The notes beneath the pieces are model-generated. The model did not search any database and was not told where the DNA came from. It worked only from the letters and a program-made list of their open reading frames with translations. The position numbers and the translations under genes are program-made. Below are positions 27,511 to 36,709 of a DNA stretch of 64,000 nt, in pieces. The stretch's first letter is position 1. Every line of letters starts with the position of its first letter. The DNA is taken from NCBI RefSeq assembly GCF_023657445.1, contig NZ_JAGTWY010000001.1:248001-312000 (forward strand), written 5' to 3'. Source of the DNA: Marinobacter sediminum (lineage in GTDB: Bacteria > Pseudomonadota > Gammaproteobacteria > Pseudomonadales > Oleiphilaceae).

Positions 27511-28725
27511 TCAGACCAGGGCTCCGTAGACCAGCGCACGAAGTTCCTGGCGAATGGCATAGGATGACGATGGCATTAACTGGGTCATGAAAATGACGAC
27601 CATATCCTCTTCCGGGTCTACAAAGAAATTGGTGCTGGCAAGACCGCCCCAGCCGTACTCGCCCACCGAGCCGTTGATGAGGGACCTGGCAACATCCGTT
27701 TTCACTGAAAAGCCCAGCCCGAATCCGCTTCCTTCGTATGGTGTTTCGCTGAATGCGCCAATCGACATTGCTGGCAGGTCCTGGTTGCCGGGCAGGTGGT
27801 TGCGACGCATGAACTCCAGGGTCTTGCGGCCGATGATGCGTTGTCCGCGGAATTCGCCGCCCTGACAAAGAGCCTGTGCAAAACAGTGGTAATCGTCCAC
27901 CGTTGACACCAGCCCACCGCCACCAGACAGGAAGTTGGCAGGTCGCCGGTATGGGGACCGCTCTGGATCATCCTGCAGCTTCATGGTGTCGCCGGGCTGG
28001 TGCAGGTAGCAGGCGGCAAAGCGGGCCAACTGCTCATCGCGTACCTGAAAGCCGGTGTCTTCCATTCCCAGCGGCGCAAAGATGTGCTCATGGAAGTAGT
28101 CGTCCAGGGGCTTATCTGCCAATAGCTGTACCAGGTAACCCACGACATCGGTGGAAACCGAATAGTTCCAGGCTGTTCCCGGTGAGAACTCCAGAGGCAG
28201 TTCGGTCAGTCGTTCTATCAGTCTGTCGAGAGTCAGGTGTCCGCCTCCGTCGAGCTTCAGTTCGCGATAGGCGGCGTCCAGGTTGGTCCGGTTGAGAAAA
28301 CCGTAAGTCAGACCAGACATATGGGTGAGCAGGTCCCGAATGGTCATGGTGGTGGCTGCAGGTTCTGTTTCAAAATCCGGCCAGGTGCCAGACTTGCAGA
28401 CCTGCAGGTTTTTCCAGGCCGGGATGTACTTGTGCACCGGGTCGTCCAGCAAAAAACGGCCTTGCTCATAGAGCTGCATCATGGCGATGGACGTGACTGG
28501 TTTGGTCATGGAGTAAACGCGGAAGATCGTGTCCCGTTGCGCAAGCTTGTTGCGTTCCACATCCATCAGGCCCTGGGCGTTGGTCCAGACCACTTTGCCG
28601 TGCCGTGCAACCAGCGTCACTGCGCAGGGCAGCTTGCCGGGTTGGATGTAGTTTTCGTCAAGATGACGAGTGATGCGTTCCAGTCGGTCGAGGGACAGGC
28701 CGGCAATGATGTTTGGTCCGGACAT
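27511..28725 (-). CDS. Serine hydrolase, beta-lactamase/EstB family
   Basis: 404 residues of the class C beta-lactamase-like fold, which includes carboxylesterases and DD-peptidases. The nucleophile motif SxxK is SMTK (in [12 protein letters not shown], near residue 71) and the second motif YSV ([12 protein letters not shown]) replaces Yx[14 protein letters not shown] stretch and a late GYGWGG-type turn support the family. No signal peptide, so it is probably cytoplasmic, favouring an esterase role (inference). ATG 28725 has AGGAG upstream; a longer frame would add 33 residues with no family match. Monocistronic with its own terminator. Confidence 0.9.
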   Translation of the reverse strand: MSGPNIIAGLSLDRLERITRHLDENYIQPGKLPCAVTLVARHGKVVWTNAQGLMDVERNKLAQRDTIFRVYSMTKPVTSIAMMQLYEQGRFLLDDPVHKYIPAWKNLQVCKSGTWPDFETEPAATTMTIRDLLTHMSGLTYGFLNRTNLDAAYRELKLDGGGHLTLDRLIERLTELPLEFSPGTAWNYSVSTDVVGYLVQLLADKPLDDYFHEHIFAPLGMEDTGFQVRDEQLARFAACYLHQPGDTMKLQDDPERSPYRRPANFLSGGGGLVSTVDDYHCFAQALCQGGEFRGQRIIGRKTLEFMRRNHLPGNQDLPAMSIGAFSETPYEGSGFGLGFSVKTDVARSLINGSVGEYGWGGLASTNFFVDPEEDMVVIFMTQLMPSSSYAIRQELRALVYGALV

Positions 28726-28854
28726 GGACAGCTCCTGTAAACAAAAGGTTGAGCTTAGTGTATTCCAATCGGGCCGTCTTCCATACGGAGATTCCCGGTT
28801 TCGTTTGACCGCGGAGAAAAGCACAATAGGCGGCCAATAGAGGGAGAGCTACAG

Positions 28855-29187
28855 ATGTTGAACTGGATATTTCTGGCGTTGGCAATCGTTGGTGAAGTTG
28901 TCGCTACGTCTTCGCTTAAGGCCAGTGAGGGTTTTACCCGGTTGGCACCTTCGCTGGCTGCGATCATCGGTTATGGTGTGGCCTTCTACTTTCTTGCTTT
29001 GGCTCTCAGAACCATCCCCATTGGCACCGCCTACGCGATTTGGGCAGGCCTTGGCATTGTGTTGGTGGCGGCCGCCGGATGGCTGGTGTTCGCGCAGAAA
29101 CTGGATGCCTGGGCGGTATTGGGCATGGGGCTGATTGTCTCTGGAGTGCTGGTGCTCAGTGTATTATCAAAATCGGCTGTTCACTGA
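28855..29187 (+). CDS. Small multidrug resistance (SMR) transporter
   Basis: 110 residues and four TM helices, the full length of an SMR dimer subunit. The essential membrane glutamate is Glu14 in [17 protein letters not shown], and the family signatures [23 protein letters not shown] and [11 protein letters not shown] are present. EmrE/QacE-like members exchange cationic toxic compounds for protons; some relatives transport guanidinium or polyols, so substrate is uncertain. ATG follows AGGGAG. Divergent from the serine hydrolase. Confidence 0.92.
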   Translation: MLNWIFLALAIVGEVVATSSLKASEGFTRLAPSLAAIIGYGVAFYFLALALRTIPIGTAYAIWAGLGIVLVAAAGWLVFAQKLDAWAVLGMGLIVSGVLVLSVLSKSAVH

Positions 29188-29274
29188 CGGTACTGATTTC
29201 CGAAACAATGGGCTCGCGGGTATACTCGACGGAACCGAGGAATTATTCATCAGAGCAGGGTGTCGGCCATATTC

Positions 29275-30063
29275 ATGAGCCCTTCCAGAACGCTCGTAGC
29301 ATCGTTTAGCTTGATCCTGCTTCTGGTTCTTGCGGAAACCAGCGTGGCTGACAGGTTACGTATTTTTGCGCCGGATCTGCCGAGCTCATCTGAGCCTGGT
29401 GGTGTCGGGCGAGACGCCGAGATCGTCAAACAGGTGTTGAAGGCTTGCGGTCACGATGCCGAGTTTGTGATTCAACCGTTTGGCAGGCATATCATCACTT
29501 ATCGGCAATCCTCCGAGGGTGACGCCGTTATGACGGTTCCATTGGCAGCGGAACTTCCAGGCGCCTCCACGGCTGCGTATATCTGGTACCAGAATGGTGC
29601 GGTTTATGACGCGGACCGTATATCAGAAATCTCGGGTCTGCCGGATTTGTGGGGACTGGACGTCGTCACCTTCAAGGACGGGATCAGGCTGCTGGATTTG
29701 GGCGAGTTCGAGTCAAAATTCGGGTCATTGGTCGAAATTGCCAACCAGAGAATCCACTCTCACCTGTTGTTCCTTGGTCGGGTGGATGTGATTCTGGCTG
29801 ATGGTTTGATTGTTGCCGAGGTCAACCGCCGAGTGCGAAAGTCAGAGAGCCTGATGGGGGCTGTGACAAAAGAGCATCGGTTCAGGTTTGCACCGATTTT
29901 CACCCCCGCGCCTTATAAGATGGTTTTTCGTGAGCCAGCATTGGCGAAGTCTTTCGATGAGTGCTTTGACATGGCATACGCCAATGACACCATTTACGAG
30001 ATCAACCAAAAGTATATTGGCTCATTCCAGAATGAACTGGGTTATCGATACCTGGGGTTCTGA
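29275..30063 (+). CDS. Periplasmic solute-binding-like protein
   Basis: 262 residues with an N-terminal signal peptide (TLVASFSLILLLVLAETSVA) and a family 3-like bilobed binding fold: RLRIFAPDLPSSSEP, then VLKACGHDAEFVIQPFGRHI and a hinge/second lobe. No ABC permease or ATPase gene is adjacent, so it may be an orphan binder or a chemosensory/regulatory protein, as seen for many marine SBP_bac_3 orphans (inference). The start could also be GTG at 29260; neither has a clear Shine-Dalgarno. Confidence 0.7.
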   Translation: MSPSRTLVASFSLILLLVLAETSVADRLRIFAPDLPSSSEPGGVGRDAEIVKQVLKACGHDAEFVIQPFGRHIITYRQSSEGDAVMTVPLAAELPGASTAAYIWYQNGAVYDADRISEISGLPDLWGLDVVTFKDGIRLLDLGEFESKFGSLVEIANQRIHSHLLFLGRVDVILADGLIVAEVNRRVRKSESLMGAVTKEHRFRFAPIFTPAPYKMVFREPALAKSFDECFDMAYANDTIYEINQKYIGSFQNELGYRYLGF

Positions 30064-30103
30064 TCGCCGTTCAGGAATGATTCGAGGCCATTCATTATCG
30101 TTT

Positions 30104-30505
30104 TCAGTTTTCGCTATGGAAAGCCCAGCCGATAACGGCCCAGTAGAGTACATATAAGAAGATCATCAGTGAACTGCAGAGTACTGCGGTGATCAGGGTC
30201 ATCCCGAGTAAATACTGAGCCATCGGTACAAGCATAAGAAAGGTGATTACCTCGAATCCAAGGTAATTCATGAACCGAGTGATCCGCCCCTTTTTCGAAC
30301 TTTGCCAGGCACCCTTGGCGTTCTGCCCCCATATCGGCTCATAGATGTAATCCCAGACCCTTGCAAAAAAGGTTGCGCCAACGGCAAACAGGAAAGCCCG
30401 GGGGATTGTTATTCCGCCGAACAGAAGAACGACAGGGGTGGCCAACGCTATGCCAAAGATATCGAACACGATCATTCGAAGCTGTGAAGGGAGGCTGTCG
30501 AACAT
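30104..30505 (-). CDS. PACE/AlaE-like membrane exporter, divergent member
   Basis: 133 residues, four TM helices in two related halves. It follows the pattern of the neighbouring PACE protein but with changed key residues: RMIVFDIFGI replaces RxxxxxFE (Asp for Glu in TM1), and ARVWDYIYEPIW replaces the WNxxFNxxFD motif. The second half RFMNYLGFEVITF keeps FE. Also comparable to the L-alanine exporter AlaE. Substrate cannot be predicted. The ATG at 30505 is preferred over the GTG three bases earlier. 135 bp separate it from the upstream PACE gene. Confidence 0.7.
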   Translation of the reverse strand: MFDSLPSQLRMIVFDIFGIALATPVVLLFGGITIPRAFLFAVGATFFARVWDYIYEPIWGQNAKGAWQSSKKGRITRFMNYLGFEVITFLMLVPMAQYLLGMTLITAVLCSSLMIFLYVLYWAVIGWAFHSEN

Positions 30506-30640
30506 CACTTACGCCCGCAGAGCGCCACCGAAAGGGGTGGCTACCTTGTCACAATAGCATGGTTGCAATGGTGTTCTAGAGTGCTGTTTTCTGGCCCAGA
30601 CCAGAACCTGTCGCAGGTAAATTCCCCCGACGCAGTATGC

Positions 30641-31102
30641 TCATCTCTCACAGTAGTTACTGGCGTCTTCGGTAAGACTTTCGCCCCTGGCATCATTGTC
30701 CGGGAAGATCGTGTCATAACACCAGGTGAAAACGAACGTGTACAGCAGGTAAAAGGCGATGAACGCGAGATCGACCACCAGTGCCTCAAACAACCCGATC
30801 CCCATCCACCAGGCAATGATTGGCAGGAATGCCACCATCAGGCCCAGCTCGAAACTGATGGCGTGAAGGAACCGCAGCTTAATTGATTTGTGAGTGGAGC
30901 CGTTCAGCTTTTTCAACCCGAGATCAAACATGAGGTTGAAGACATAGTTCCAGACAGTTGCCAGGGTTGCCCCCACGACACCCAGGATTCCGGTTTTGCC
31001 CAGCTCGAAGCCGAACGCGAAAGCCGCCAGGGGGACAGAGAGCGTAATGCCGATGATTTCGAAAGAGATTGCCTGCCGGATTCTGTCTTTGGTGGTTCTC
31101 AT
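30641..31102 (-). CDS. PACE-family efflux transporter (bacterial transmembrane pair)
   Basis: 153 residues with four TM helices in two BTP repeats. Hallmarks of the family (AceI of Acinetobacter) are all present: RIRQAISFEIIGI with the essential membrane Glu in TM1, ATVWNYVFNLMFD, the second-repeat RFLHAISFELGLM and the C-terminal FYLLYTFVFTWCYDTIFP. AceI exports chlorhexidine and probably natural polyamines in exchange for protons. First of two related genes in tandem. Confidence 0.92.
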   Translation of the reverse strand: MRTTKDRIRQAISFEIIGITLSVPLAAFAFGFELGKTGILGVVGATLATVWNYVFNLMFDLGLKKLNGSTHKSIKLRFLHAISFELGLMVAFLPIIAWWMGIGLFEALVVDLAFIAFYLLYTFVFTWCYDTIFPDNDARGESLTEDASNYCER

Positions 31103-31289
31103 GGTATCGATCCACTAAAACGGGTCGTCCCGCATAAAAATCCCTGAATGGGTGAGGTCGTCCTCAGAGGGCTAATTATCCACGAGAATGGATCTTTTGG
31201 GCAGTCAGATAGGTATCGGCCTTGGAACCGGGCTCAAGCTTGCCGCCATCTTAGCCTGAGGCCGCGGGGAGTCAAAAAAGGACAGCCCA

Positions 31290-31324
31290 TAAAAAAAGGG
31301 TCACGACGTGCGTCGTGACCCTTT
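31290..31324 (-). terminator. Terminator after tRNA-Met
   Basis: Perfect hairpin on the minus strand: AAAGGGTCACGACG, short loop, CGTCGTGACCCTTT, running into a seven-base T-run. It ends the ychF/tRNA-Met end of the cluster. Confidence 0.93.
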
Positions 31325-31331
31325 GAAATCT

Positions 31332-31408
31332 TGGTAGCAAGGGGCGGAGTCGAACCGCCGACCCCAGCATTATGAGTGCTGTGCTCTAACCAACTGAGCT
31401 ACCTTGCC
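31332..31408 (-). tRNA. tRNA-Met (elongator, anticodon CAT)
   Basis: 77-nt tRNA with encoded CCA. D-arm AGCTCAGTTGGTTAGAGCA, anticodon arm CAGCACTCATAATGCTG with CAT, T-arm CGGCGGTTCGACTCCGCC. The anticodon arm matches E. coli elongator tRNA-Met rather than tRNA-Ile2 or initiator. The acceptor stem GGCAAGG/CCTTGCT pairs except for a G1-U72 wobble. Downstream of ychF, the same order as in Pseudomonas, but with its own promoter. Confidence 0.94.
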
Positions 31409-31443
31409 ATTTCGCTTTGGGCATCGCCCCAAACGAGGCGCGT

Positions 31444-31472
31444 ATTTTCAGTATTTGGGCCCTTGCTGTCAA
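31444..31472 (-). promoter_or_regulatory. Sigma-70 promoter of tRNA-Met
   Basis: TTGACA (31472-31467), 17-bp spacer, GAAAAT (31449-31444) on the minus strand, followed by the discriminator ACGCGCC, identical to that of tRNA-Leu. It lies 28 bp past the ychF stop. Confidence 0.65.
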
Positions 31473-31500
31473 GGCTTGGGGCCCGTTTTTGCTGAAAAAA

Positions 31501-32592
31501 TTACACGTTAAAACGGAAGTGGATAACGTCGCCGTCCTGAACGATGTAATCCTTGCCTTCCAGGCGCCATTTGCCGGCGTCTTTGGCACCGGCCTCACCG
31601 TTGTAATGGACAAAGTCGTCGTAGCTCACCACTTCGGCGCGGATAAAGCCACGCTCGAAATCCGTGTGGATCACTGCGGCCCCCTGAGGCGCGGTAGCGC
31701 CAATTTTCACGGTCCAGGCGCGCACTTCCTTCACGCCAGCCGTAAAGTAGGTCTGCAGGCCCAGAAGGCCGTAACCGGCGCGAATCACGCGGTCCAGGCC
31801 GGGCTCTTCCATGCCCATTTCGTCCAGGAACATGGACTTTTCGTCGTCTTCCAGCTCGGAAATCTCGGCTTCCAGCTTGTTGCAGATCGGCACCACCACG
31901 GCGTTTTCAGACTCGGCGATTTCCCGCACGGTGTCCAGGTGCGGGTTGTTCTCGAAACCGTCTTCATTGACGTTGGCGATGTACATGGTTGGTTTGACGG
32001 TGAGCAGGCAAAGCTCACGCACCAGTGCCATCTGGTCTTTGTCCAGATTCATGCTGCGAACCGGTTTGCCTTCGTTCAGGACGGGCAGCAGCTTCTCAAA
32101 CATCTCCAGCTGGGCTTTGGCTTCCTTGTCGCCACTCTTGGCGACGCGCTGCACGCGTTTGATCGCCTTTTCGACGGTATCGAGGTCAGCCAGAGCCAGT
32201 TCGGTATTGATGACTTCGATATCCGAGGCCGGATCTACCTTGTTGGCCACGTGAATGACGTTGCCGTCTTCAAAACAGCGAACAACATGGGCGATGGCGT
32301 CGGTCTGGCGGATGTTGGCGAGGAACTGGTTGCCCAGGCCTTCACCCTTGGAGGCACCTGCTACCAGGCCGGCGATGTCCACGAATTCCATGGTGGTGGG
32401 TACGACACGCTCGGGCTTTACGATATCGGCCAGCTTGGTCAGGCGAGGGTCGGGCATGGCCACCACACCGGCGTTCGGCTCAATGGTGCAGAACGGGAAG
32501 TTTTCCGCGCCGATGCCGGATTTGGTCAGTGCGTTGAACAGGGTGGATTTGCCGACGTTGGGAAGGCCGACGATGCCGCAGTTAAATCCCAT
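31501..32592 (-). CDS. ychF: Redox-regulated ATPase YchF (ribosome-binding Obg-family)
   Basis: 363 residues, the family's usual length. P-loop [13 protein letters not shown], switch/G3 [20 protein letters not shown], and the altered G4 (NVNED), which explains ATP over GTP preference in YchF. C-terminal TGS-like domain ends HFRFNV. YchF binds 70S ribosomes and affects translation start and oxidative stress response. Follows pth by 82 bp; the pair is conserved. Confidence 0.97.
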   Translation of the reverse strand: MGFNCGIVGLPNVGKSTLFNALTKSGIGAENFPFCTIEPNAGVVAMPDPRLTKLADIVKPERVVPTTMEFVDIAGLVAGASKGEGLGNQFLANIRQTDAIAHVVRCFEDGNVIHVANKVDPASDIEVINTELALADLDTVEKAIKRVQRVAKSGDKEAKAQLEMFEKLLPVLNEGKPVRSMNLDKDQMALVRELCLLTVKPTMYIANVNEDGFENNPHLDTVREIAESENAVVVPICNKLEAEISELEDDEKSMFLDEMGMEEPGLDRVIRAGYGLLGLQTYFTAGVKEVRAWTVKIGATAPQGAAVIHTDFERGFIRAEVVSYDDFVHYNGEAGAKDAGKWRLEGKDYIVQDGDVIHFRFNV

Positions 32593-32674
32593 GGAATGCC
32601 TCTGCTGGTACTGAAAAATGTGGGCGGATTATACCGGTGTCTGCCGGATGGTGCGAGTAGGGGGAAGTGCGCCC

Positions 32675-33265
32675 TCAGGGAGCTGGTTTGAAGCTGTGCA
32701 GGCGGTTCATGGCTGCAGCCAGTTTCCCGTTGGCGGCATCCGGAAGCACCCGTATTATCTCGTCGAACACCAGGTTGAGTTCCTCGGTTTCTTTCTTGCC
32801 GAGCCGGCCCAGTACGAAACCGGTGACCTTCCGGCTGTCGCCGGGATGACCGATACCAAGACGCAGGCGCTGGAAGTCTTTGGTGCCGAGATGGGCAACG
32901 GTGTCTCTCAGACCGTTGTGGCCACCATGGCCGCCGCCTTTTTTCAGCTTGGCAGTGCCCGGGGGCAGGTCGAGCTCGTCGTGAGCAACCAGGATCTGTT
33001 CGGGAGCAATCTTGAAGAAATCCGCCAGTGCCTTGATGGACAGGCCGCTGCGGTTCATGAACGTGGAGGGGGTCAGCAGGTGCAGGTCCAGACCCTGCCA
33101 CTGAACGCGGGCGTAGAGCCCATGGTACTTCTTCTCGGGACGGAGCGTCTGGCCCGCATGGCGGGCCAGCGCTTCGACGAACAGGGCGCCGGCGTTATGG
33201 CGGGTATTCTCGTAGTCAGGACCGGGATTTCCCAGGCCGACCACCATGACAATATCCTGTGCCAT
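32675..33265 (-). CDS. pth: Peptidyl-tRNA hydrolase
   Basis: 196 residues. Releases peptides from prematurely dissociated peptidyl-tRNA. Conserved [22 protein letters not shown] includes the catalytic His in TRHN; also FMNRSG and the loop HDELDLPPG with the essential Asp, and [12 protein letters not shown]. Between rplY (21 bp upstream) and ychF. Confidence 0.97.
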   Translation of the reverse strand: MAQDIVMVVGLGNPGPDYENTRHNAGALFVEALARHAGQTLRPEKKYHGLYARVQWQGLDLHLLTPSTFMNRSGLSIKALADFFKIAPEQILVAHDELDLPPGTAKLKKGGGHGGHNGLRDTVAHLGTKDFQRLRLGIGHPGDSRKVTGFVLGRLGKKETEELNLVFDEIIRVLPDAANGKLAAAMNRLHSFKPAP

Positions 33266-33286
33266 TCGCCGTTGCCCCCGGAGTGA

Positions 33287-33943
33287 TTACTCCTTCTCGT
33301 TTTCGCCTTCTTCGCCTTCTTCGCCTTCTTCACCTTCTTCCGCTTCGTCGGTCTTGGCACCGCGCGGCTTGTGAATGGCGACAACTGGCAGGTCGTGATC
33401 TTCGCCCTGCAGCAGGGCTGCAATCTTGACGCCCTTCGGCAGTTTAAGGTCGCTCAGGTGAACAACCTGGTCCATTTCGACATCCATCATGTCGATTTCG
33501 ATGAACTCAGGCAGGTTCTGCGGCAGACAGATCACTTCTACTTCGTTGATCTGGTGGTTCGCAACGCCGCCGTGCAGCTTGATAGCCGGTGCAGCTTCTT
33601 CGTTCACGAAGTGCAGCGGTACGTTAACGTGGATCTCGTGATCCTTGTCGACGCGCAGGAAGTCAGCGTGAGTCAGGATAGGCTTGTACGGGTGACGCTG
33701 CAGGTCCTTCAGGATCACGCTTTCTTTCTTGCCGTTCAGCTCAACGGTCAGTACGTGAGAGAAGAATGCTTCGTTCTCCAGAGCCTTCTTGAGCTCGTTG
33801 TGCCAGATGGAAATCGCAGTAGCTTCCTTCTTGCCACCGTAGATGATGGCCGGGATTTTCCGTTCCTCACGACGCAGGCGGCGGCTCGCACCTCTCCCCT
33901 GATCGTCACGAGGAAATGCTTCGATAACAAATTCCTGAGACAT
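33287..33943 (-). CDS. rplY: 50S ribosomal protein bL25, Ctc (long) form
   Basis: 218 residues: an N-terminal L25 domain that binds loop E of 5S rRNA (about 1-95, FVIEAFPRDDQGRGASRRLR) followed by the Ctc beta domain (about 96-190, KDHEIHVNVPLHFVNEE) and a very acidic tail with repeated GEE units. The tail is encoded by four near-identical 9-bp repeats at 33304-33339. ATG 33943 follows GAGG. An upstream leader with two hairpins may provide autoregulation. Confidence 0.95.
   Translation of the reverse strand: MSQEFVIEAFPRDDQGRGASRRLRREERKIPAIIYGGKKEATAISIWHNELKKALENEAFFSHVLTVELNGKKESVILKDLQRHPYKPILTHADFLRVDKDHEIHVNVPLHFVNEEAAPAIKLHGGVANHQINEVEVICLPQNLPEFIEIDMMDVEMDQVVHLSDLKLPKGVKIAALLQGEDHDLPVVAIHKPRGAKTDEAEEGEEGEEGEEGENEKE
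33304..33339. repeat. 9-bp tandem repeat in the rplY 3' end
   Basis: Three identical copies of CGCCTTCTT plus one with a single change, in frame. On the coding strand they encode the (E-E-G) tail of bL25. Copy number could vary by slippage without a frameshift. Confidence 0.85.
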
Positions 33944-33960
33944 GGTATTAACCTCAATCG

Positions 33961-34029
33961 TCACCTGAACTGCCCGCGACCAGGCGTTGGATTCAGGTGA
34001 TGTTTCTGAAAAGCCGGAATTTTCCGGCT
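33961..34029 (-). promoter_or_regulatory. Structured leader upstream of rplY
   Basis: Two perfect hairpins in the rplY mRNA leader: AGCCGGAA/TTCCGGCT with a two-base loop (34029-34012) and TCACCTGAA/TTCAGGTGA (34000-33961) around 22 nt. The second ends 17 bases before the ATG, next to the Shine-Dalgarno. rplY of E. coli is known to be autoregulated through its leader; that this one works the same way is inference. Confidence 0.4.
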
Positions 34030-34033
34030 GACT

Positions 34034-34065
34034 AAAAGAGTCGGGAGCCTGATTAGGCTCCCGAC
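34034..34065 (-). terminator. Terminator between prs and rplY
   Basis: Perfect 11-bp stem GTCGGGAGCCT/AGGCTCCCGAC with a 4-nt loop, followed on the minus strand by TCTTTT. It lies 45 bp past the prs stop and would separate rplY-pth-ychF from prs, at least in part. Confidence 0.85.
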
Positions 34066-34110
34066 CCGGTAACTGCTTGTTTTGCCTGGCAGTTAGAACG
34101 TTAAATCCGC

Positions 34111-35061
34111 TCAGGCATTGTCGAACATGGCGCTGATCGATTCTTCATTGCTGACGCGGCGAATGGACTCCGCCATCAGACCCGCCATGCTGAGGACGCG
34201 GATTCTATCACAATTTTTCGCTTTGTCACCCAGCGGGATGGTGTCGCAAACGACCAGTTCATCCAGTTGGGATGCATTTATGTTATCGATTGCGGGGCCA
34301 GACAAAACCGGATGCGTTATATAAGCAACAACGCGGGCGGCGCCATGCTCCTTGAGAGCATTGGCAGCTTTGCAAAGGGTGCCGGCGGTATCGATGATGT
34401 CGTCTACCAGGATGCAGGTCTTGTCTCGGACATCACCAATGATGTGCATGACCTGGGAAACGTTGGCCTTGGGGCGTCGCTTGTCGATGATGGCCAGATC
34501 GGCATCGTCCAGTTTCTTGGCAACGGCGCGGGCGCGAACAACGCCGCCAACGTCCGGAGAAACGACGATAAAGTTCTCAAAGCGCTGCTTTTCAATGTCT
34601 TCGAGCATGACCGGGGTGGCGTAGATGTTGTCCACCGGAATGTCGAAGAAGCCCTGGATCTGGTCAGCGTGCAGGTCAACGGTCAGGACGCGGTCCACGC
34701 CGATGCTGGAGATCATGTCTGCAACAACCTTGGCGCTGATGGCTACCCGAGTCGAGCGTACCCGGCGATCCTGGCGTGCGTATCCGTAATAGGGGATGAC
34801 AGCAGTGACACGCGTTGCGGATGCACGGCGAAGCGCATCGGCCATCACGATCAGTTCCATCAGGTTATCGTTGGTGGGGTAGCAGGTCGGCTGAATGATG
34901 AAGACATCATGACCACGGACGTTCTCATTGATCTCAACGGTGGTTTCGCCGTCGCTAAAACGGCCTACAGTGGCCTGCCCCATGGGAATATGGAGTTTCT
35001 GCGCGATGGCTTTGGCAAGCTCAGGGTTGGCGTTGCCAGCAAAAATCATCAGTTTGGACAC
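34111..35061 (-). CDS. prs: Ribose-phosphate pyrophosphokinase (PRPP synthetase)
   Basis: 316 residues. Transfers pyrophosphate from ATP to ribose-5-phosphate to make PRPP for nucleotides, His and Trp. Motifs: [40 protein letters not shown], the flexible/catalytic loop RQDRR, and the PRPP-binding [11 protein letters not shown]. The start is GTG 35061 (after GAAGGAT), which aligns with E. coli Prs (315). The frame stays open upstream through the tRNA-Gln gene, but that part is not protein. tRNA-Gln lies 52 bp upstream. Confidence 0.97.
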   Translation of the reverse strand: MSKLMIFAGNANPELAKAIAQKLHIPMGQATVGRFSDGETTVEINENVRGHDVFIIQPTCYPTNDNLMELIVMADALRRASATRVTAVIPYYGYARQDRRVRSTRVAISAKVVADMISSIGVDRVLTVDLHADQIQGFFDIPVDNIYATPVMLEDIEKQRFENFIVVSPDVGGVVRARAVAKKLDDADLAIIDKRRPKANVSQVMHIIGDVRDKTCILVDDIIDTAGTLCKAANALKEHGAARVVAYITHPVLSGPAIDNINASQLDELVVCDTIPLGDKAKNCDRIRVLSMAGLMAESIRRVSNEESISAMFDNA

Positions 35062-35113
35062 GACGGCATCCTTCTCAGTATCGGCGTTTGATTCAGAAGA
35101 AGCGGGAGAAAGG

Positions 35114-35188
35114 TGGCTGGGGTGGCAGGATTCGAACCTGCGCATGACGGGATCAAAACCCGTTGCCTTACCACTTGGCGACACCCCA
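35114..35188 (-). tRNA. tRNA-Gln (anticodon TTG)
   Basis: 75 nt with encoded CCA. Acceptor TGGGGTG/CACCCCA, D-arm TCGCCAAGTGGTAAGGCA, anticodon arm ACGGGTTTTGATCCCGT with TTG, T-arm GCAGGTTCGAATCCTGC. It sits between ispE and prs, 19 bp past ispE, so it is probably transcribed with lolB-ispE and excised, as in Pseudomonas. Confidence 0.97.
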
Positions 35189-35207
35189 GTATCGTGCTTT
35201 TTTGGCA

Positions 35208-36071
35208 TCATTTTAGCTCTGTCAGCTTTTTGTGTAGAGGTGATATGTTCACCCCTTTAGCTACGAACCCCGTGATGCCGGAGGGTTTGCTTTCCCAGAT
35301 GATCCGGGCTGCGGATTCTGTCGGGAAACGTCCAAATATGCAAGCCCCGGTTCCGGTTAATCTTGCTGGTCCGAATTGTGTAAGCCATTCCAGGCTTTCG
35401 TTAACCTCAGGATACAGTTTTCGAACTACATCCTCACAGTCGTTTCGGGACCTCGAGGCGTCTCCCTCAAAAGCGGGCGCTATTGTGATTCTAGGGGTGT
35501 TTCTTGTCAACCCTTGCTCTGAAAAAATCTTACCTGTGTTTATATCGCAGTCAGGTTTTAGAACCACAAACCAGTCTTCGGGCGGGTCGACCGGAGTGAG
35601 CTTCTCGCCCACGCCCTCACCAAGTGCTGCATGGCCCCGCACGAACACCGGAACGTCGGCGCCCAGGGTAAGGCCCATTTCGGCCAATTCATCAATGCTC
35701 AGGCCGAGTTGCCAAAGGTGATTCAGGCCCAGGAGGGTTGTCGCGGCATTTGAGCTGCCGCCTCCCAGGCCGCCGCCCATGGGCAAACGTTTTGCGATGC
35801 TTATGGTGACACCTGGAAGATGATCGGTTGCCCTGGCCTCCAGCGCCTTCGCGGCACGGATGATCAGGTTCTCTTCGTCGGGAACGCCTGCAATGGGTTC
35901 TGCAAGCCTTACGCCTGGCTGATCTGGTGTCAGGGTAAAGGTGATGTCGTCACCGTAGTCCAGAAACTGAAACAGGGTTTGCAGTTCGTGGTAACCATCC
36001 GGCCGACGCCCGACGATGTGAAGAAAGAGGTTAAGCTTTGCGGGTGAAGGCAGCGTGAGCGTCCTGATCAC
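35208..36071 (-). CDS. ispE: 4-diphosphocytidyl-2-C-methyl-D-erythritol kinase
   Basis: 287-residue GHMP kinase of the MEP isoprenoid pathway. It starts [29 protein letters not shown], shown here in part, with the catalytic Lys in PAKLN, and has the glycine-rich ATP loop [17 protein letters not shown] and a catalytic Asp in LGADVP. The GTG start at 36071 overlaps the lolB TGA (GTGA) and has AGGAGG seven bases upstream; an earlier in-frame GTG at 36095 is less likely. Confidence 0.95.
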   Translation of the reverse strand: MIRTLTLPSPAKLNLFLHIVGRRPDGYHELQTLFQFLDYGDDITFTLTPDQPGVRLAEPIAGVPDEENLIIRAAKALEARATDHLPGVTISIAKRLPMGGGLGGGSSNAATTLLGLNHLWQLGLSIDELAEMGLTLGADVPVFVRGHAALGEGVGEKLTPVDPPEDWFVVLKPDCDINTGKIFSEQGLTRNTPRITIAPAFEGDASRSRNDCEDVVRKLYPEVNESLEWLTQFGPARLTGTGACIFGRFPTESAARIIWESKPSGITGFVAKGVNISPLHKKLTELK

Positions 36072-36709
36072 CGTGCAGCCTCCTGGCTGTTCCACTCACT
36101 GACGACCAGTCGTACCCGTTTTTCACCCTTCAGTGCGGTGATTCTTGCGGGCAGGGAGGGGTAATCAGGCAGGAACTGTTGCCAGCGATCGTAGCGGATC
36201 TCCCAGCCGGCTTGCCGAATCATCGCGAGTTGGCGGTTCTCATCAAACAGCAGTCTGAAATCGCCGTCCGGGGCGGGCAGGCCCCGGATCCACCAGACCA
36301 GGTGGTTCAGGGGTAATTGCCAGCCGGTCGCGGCTTCCACCAGGGCTTCCGGTTCTCCGGAACGGTAGGTGTCACCGCTTGGCATGGTCAGCTCGATAAA
36401 TCCGGGTACGCCCTTGAGTGTTGTGCTGCCTATGCCAAGGAGTGAGGAGGAGAGGGCGAGATCGTAGGCTTCTCCGCTCTGGATCCAGTGGTTGATCAGG
36501 GCGGTGCCACTGTCTGAGGGCTGGCGCACGGCCAGCTTTCCCATCAGTCGCCAGTGATCAAAGCGGCTGAGCTGAGCGGTTCGATCGGCCCAGCCTGCCG
36601 GTGGCTGATCCGTCATACCCTCTGGCAGGGGTTCCAGCTGGATGGTGGTGCAGGCACCCAAAAACGTAATGAGTGACAACAGAAACCACAGGCGGAGCTG
36701 CTTCCGCAT
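36068..36709 (-). CDS. lolB: Outer-membrane lipoprotein receptor LolB
   Basis: 213 residues. Accepts lipoproteins from LolA and inserts them in the outer membrane. Lipobox LGAC (Cys20), mature start TTIQLEPL, then [25 protein letters not shown] and [12 protein letters not shown], features of LolB. It is the receptor for the lipoproteins in this window. Start overlaps the upstream TPR gene by one base (TAATG) and its stop overlaps ispE (GTGA). Confidence 0.93.
   Translation of the reverse strand: MRKQLRLWFLLSLITFLGACTTIQLEPLPEGMTDQPPAGWADRTAQLSRFDHWRLMGKLAVRQPSDSGTALINHWIQSGEAYDLALSSSLLGIGSTTLKGVPGFIELTMPSGDTYRSGEPEALVEAATGWQLPLNHLVWWIRGLPAPDGDFRLLFDENRQLAMIRQAGWEIRYDRWQQFLPDYPSLPARITALKGEKRVRLVVSEWNSQEAAR

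Noticed and set aside
35062-35211. N-terminal extension of prs through tRNA-Gln
   Set aside because: The frame is open through the tRNA gene by chance. The family start and ribosome site are at the GTG 35061.
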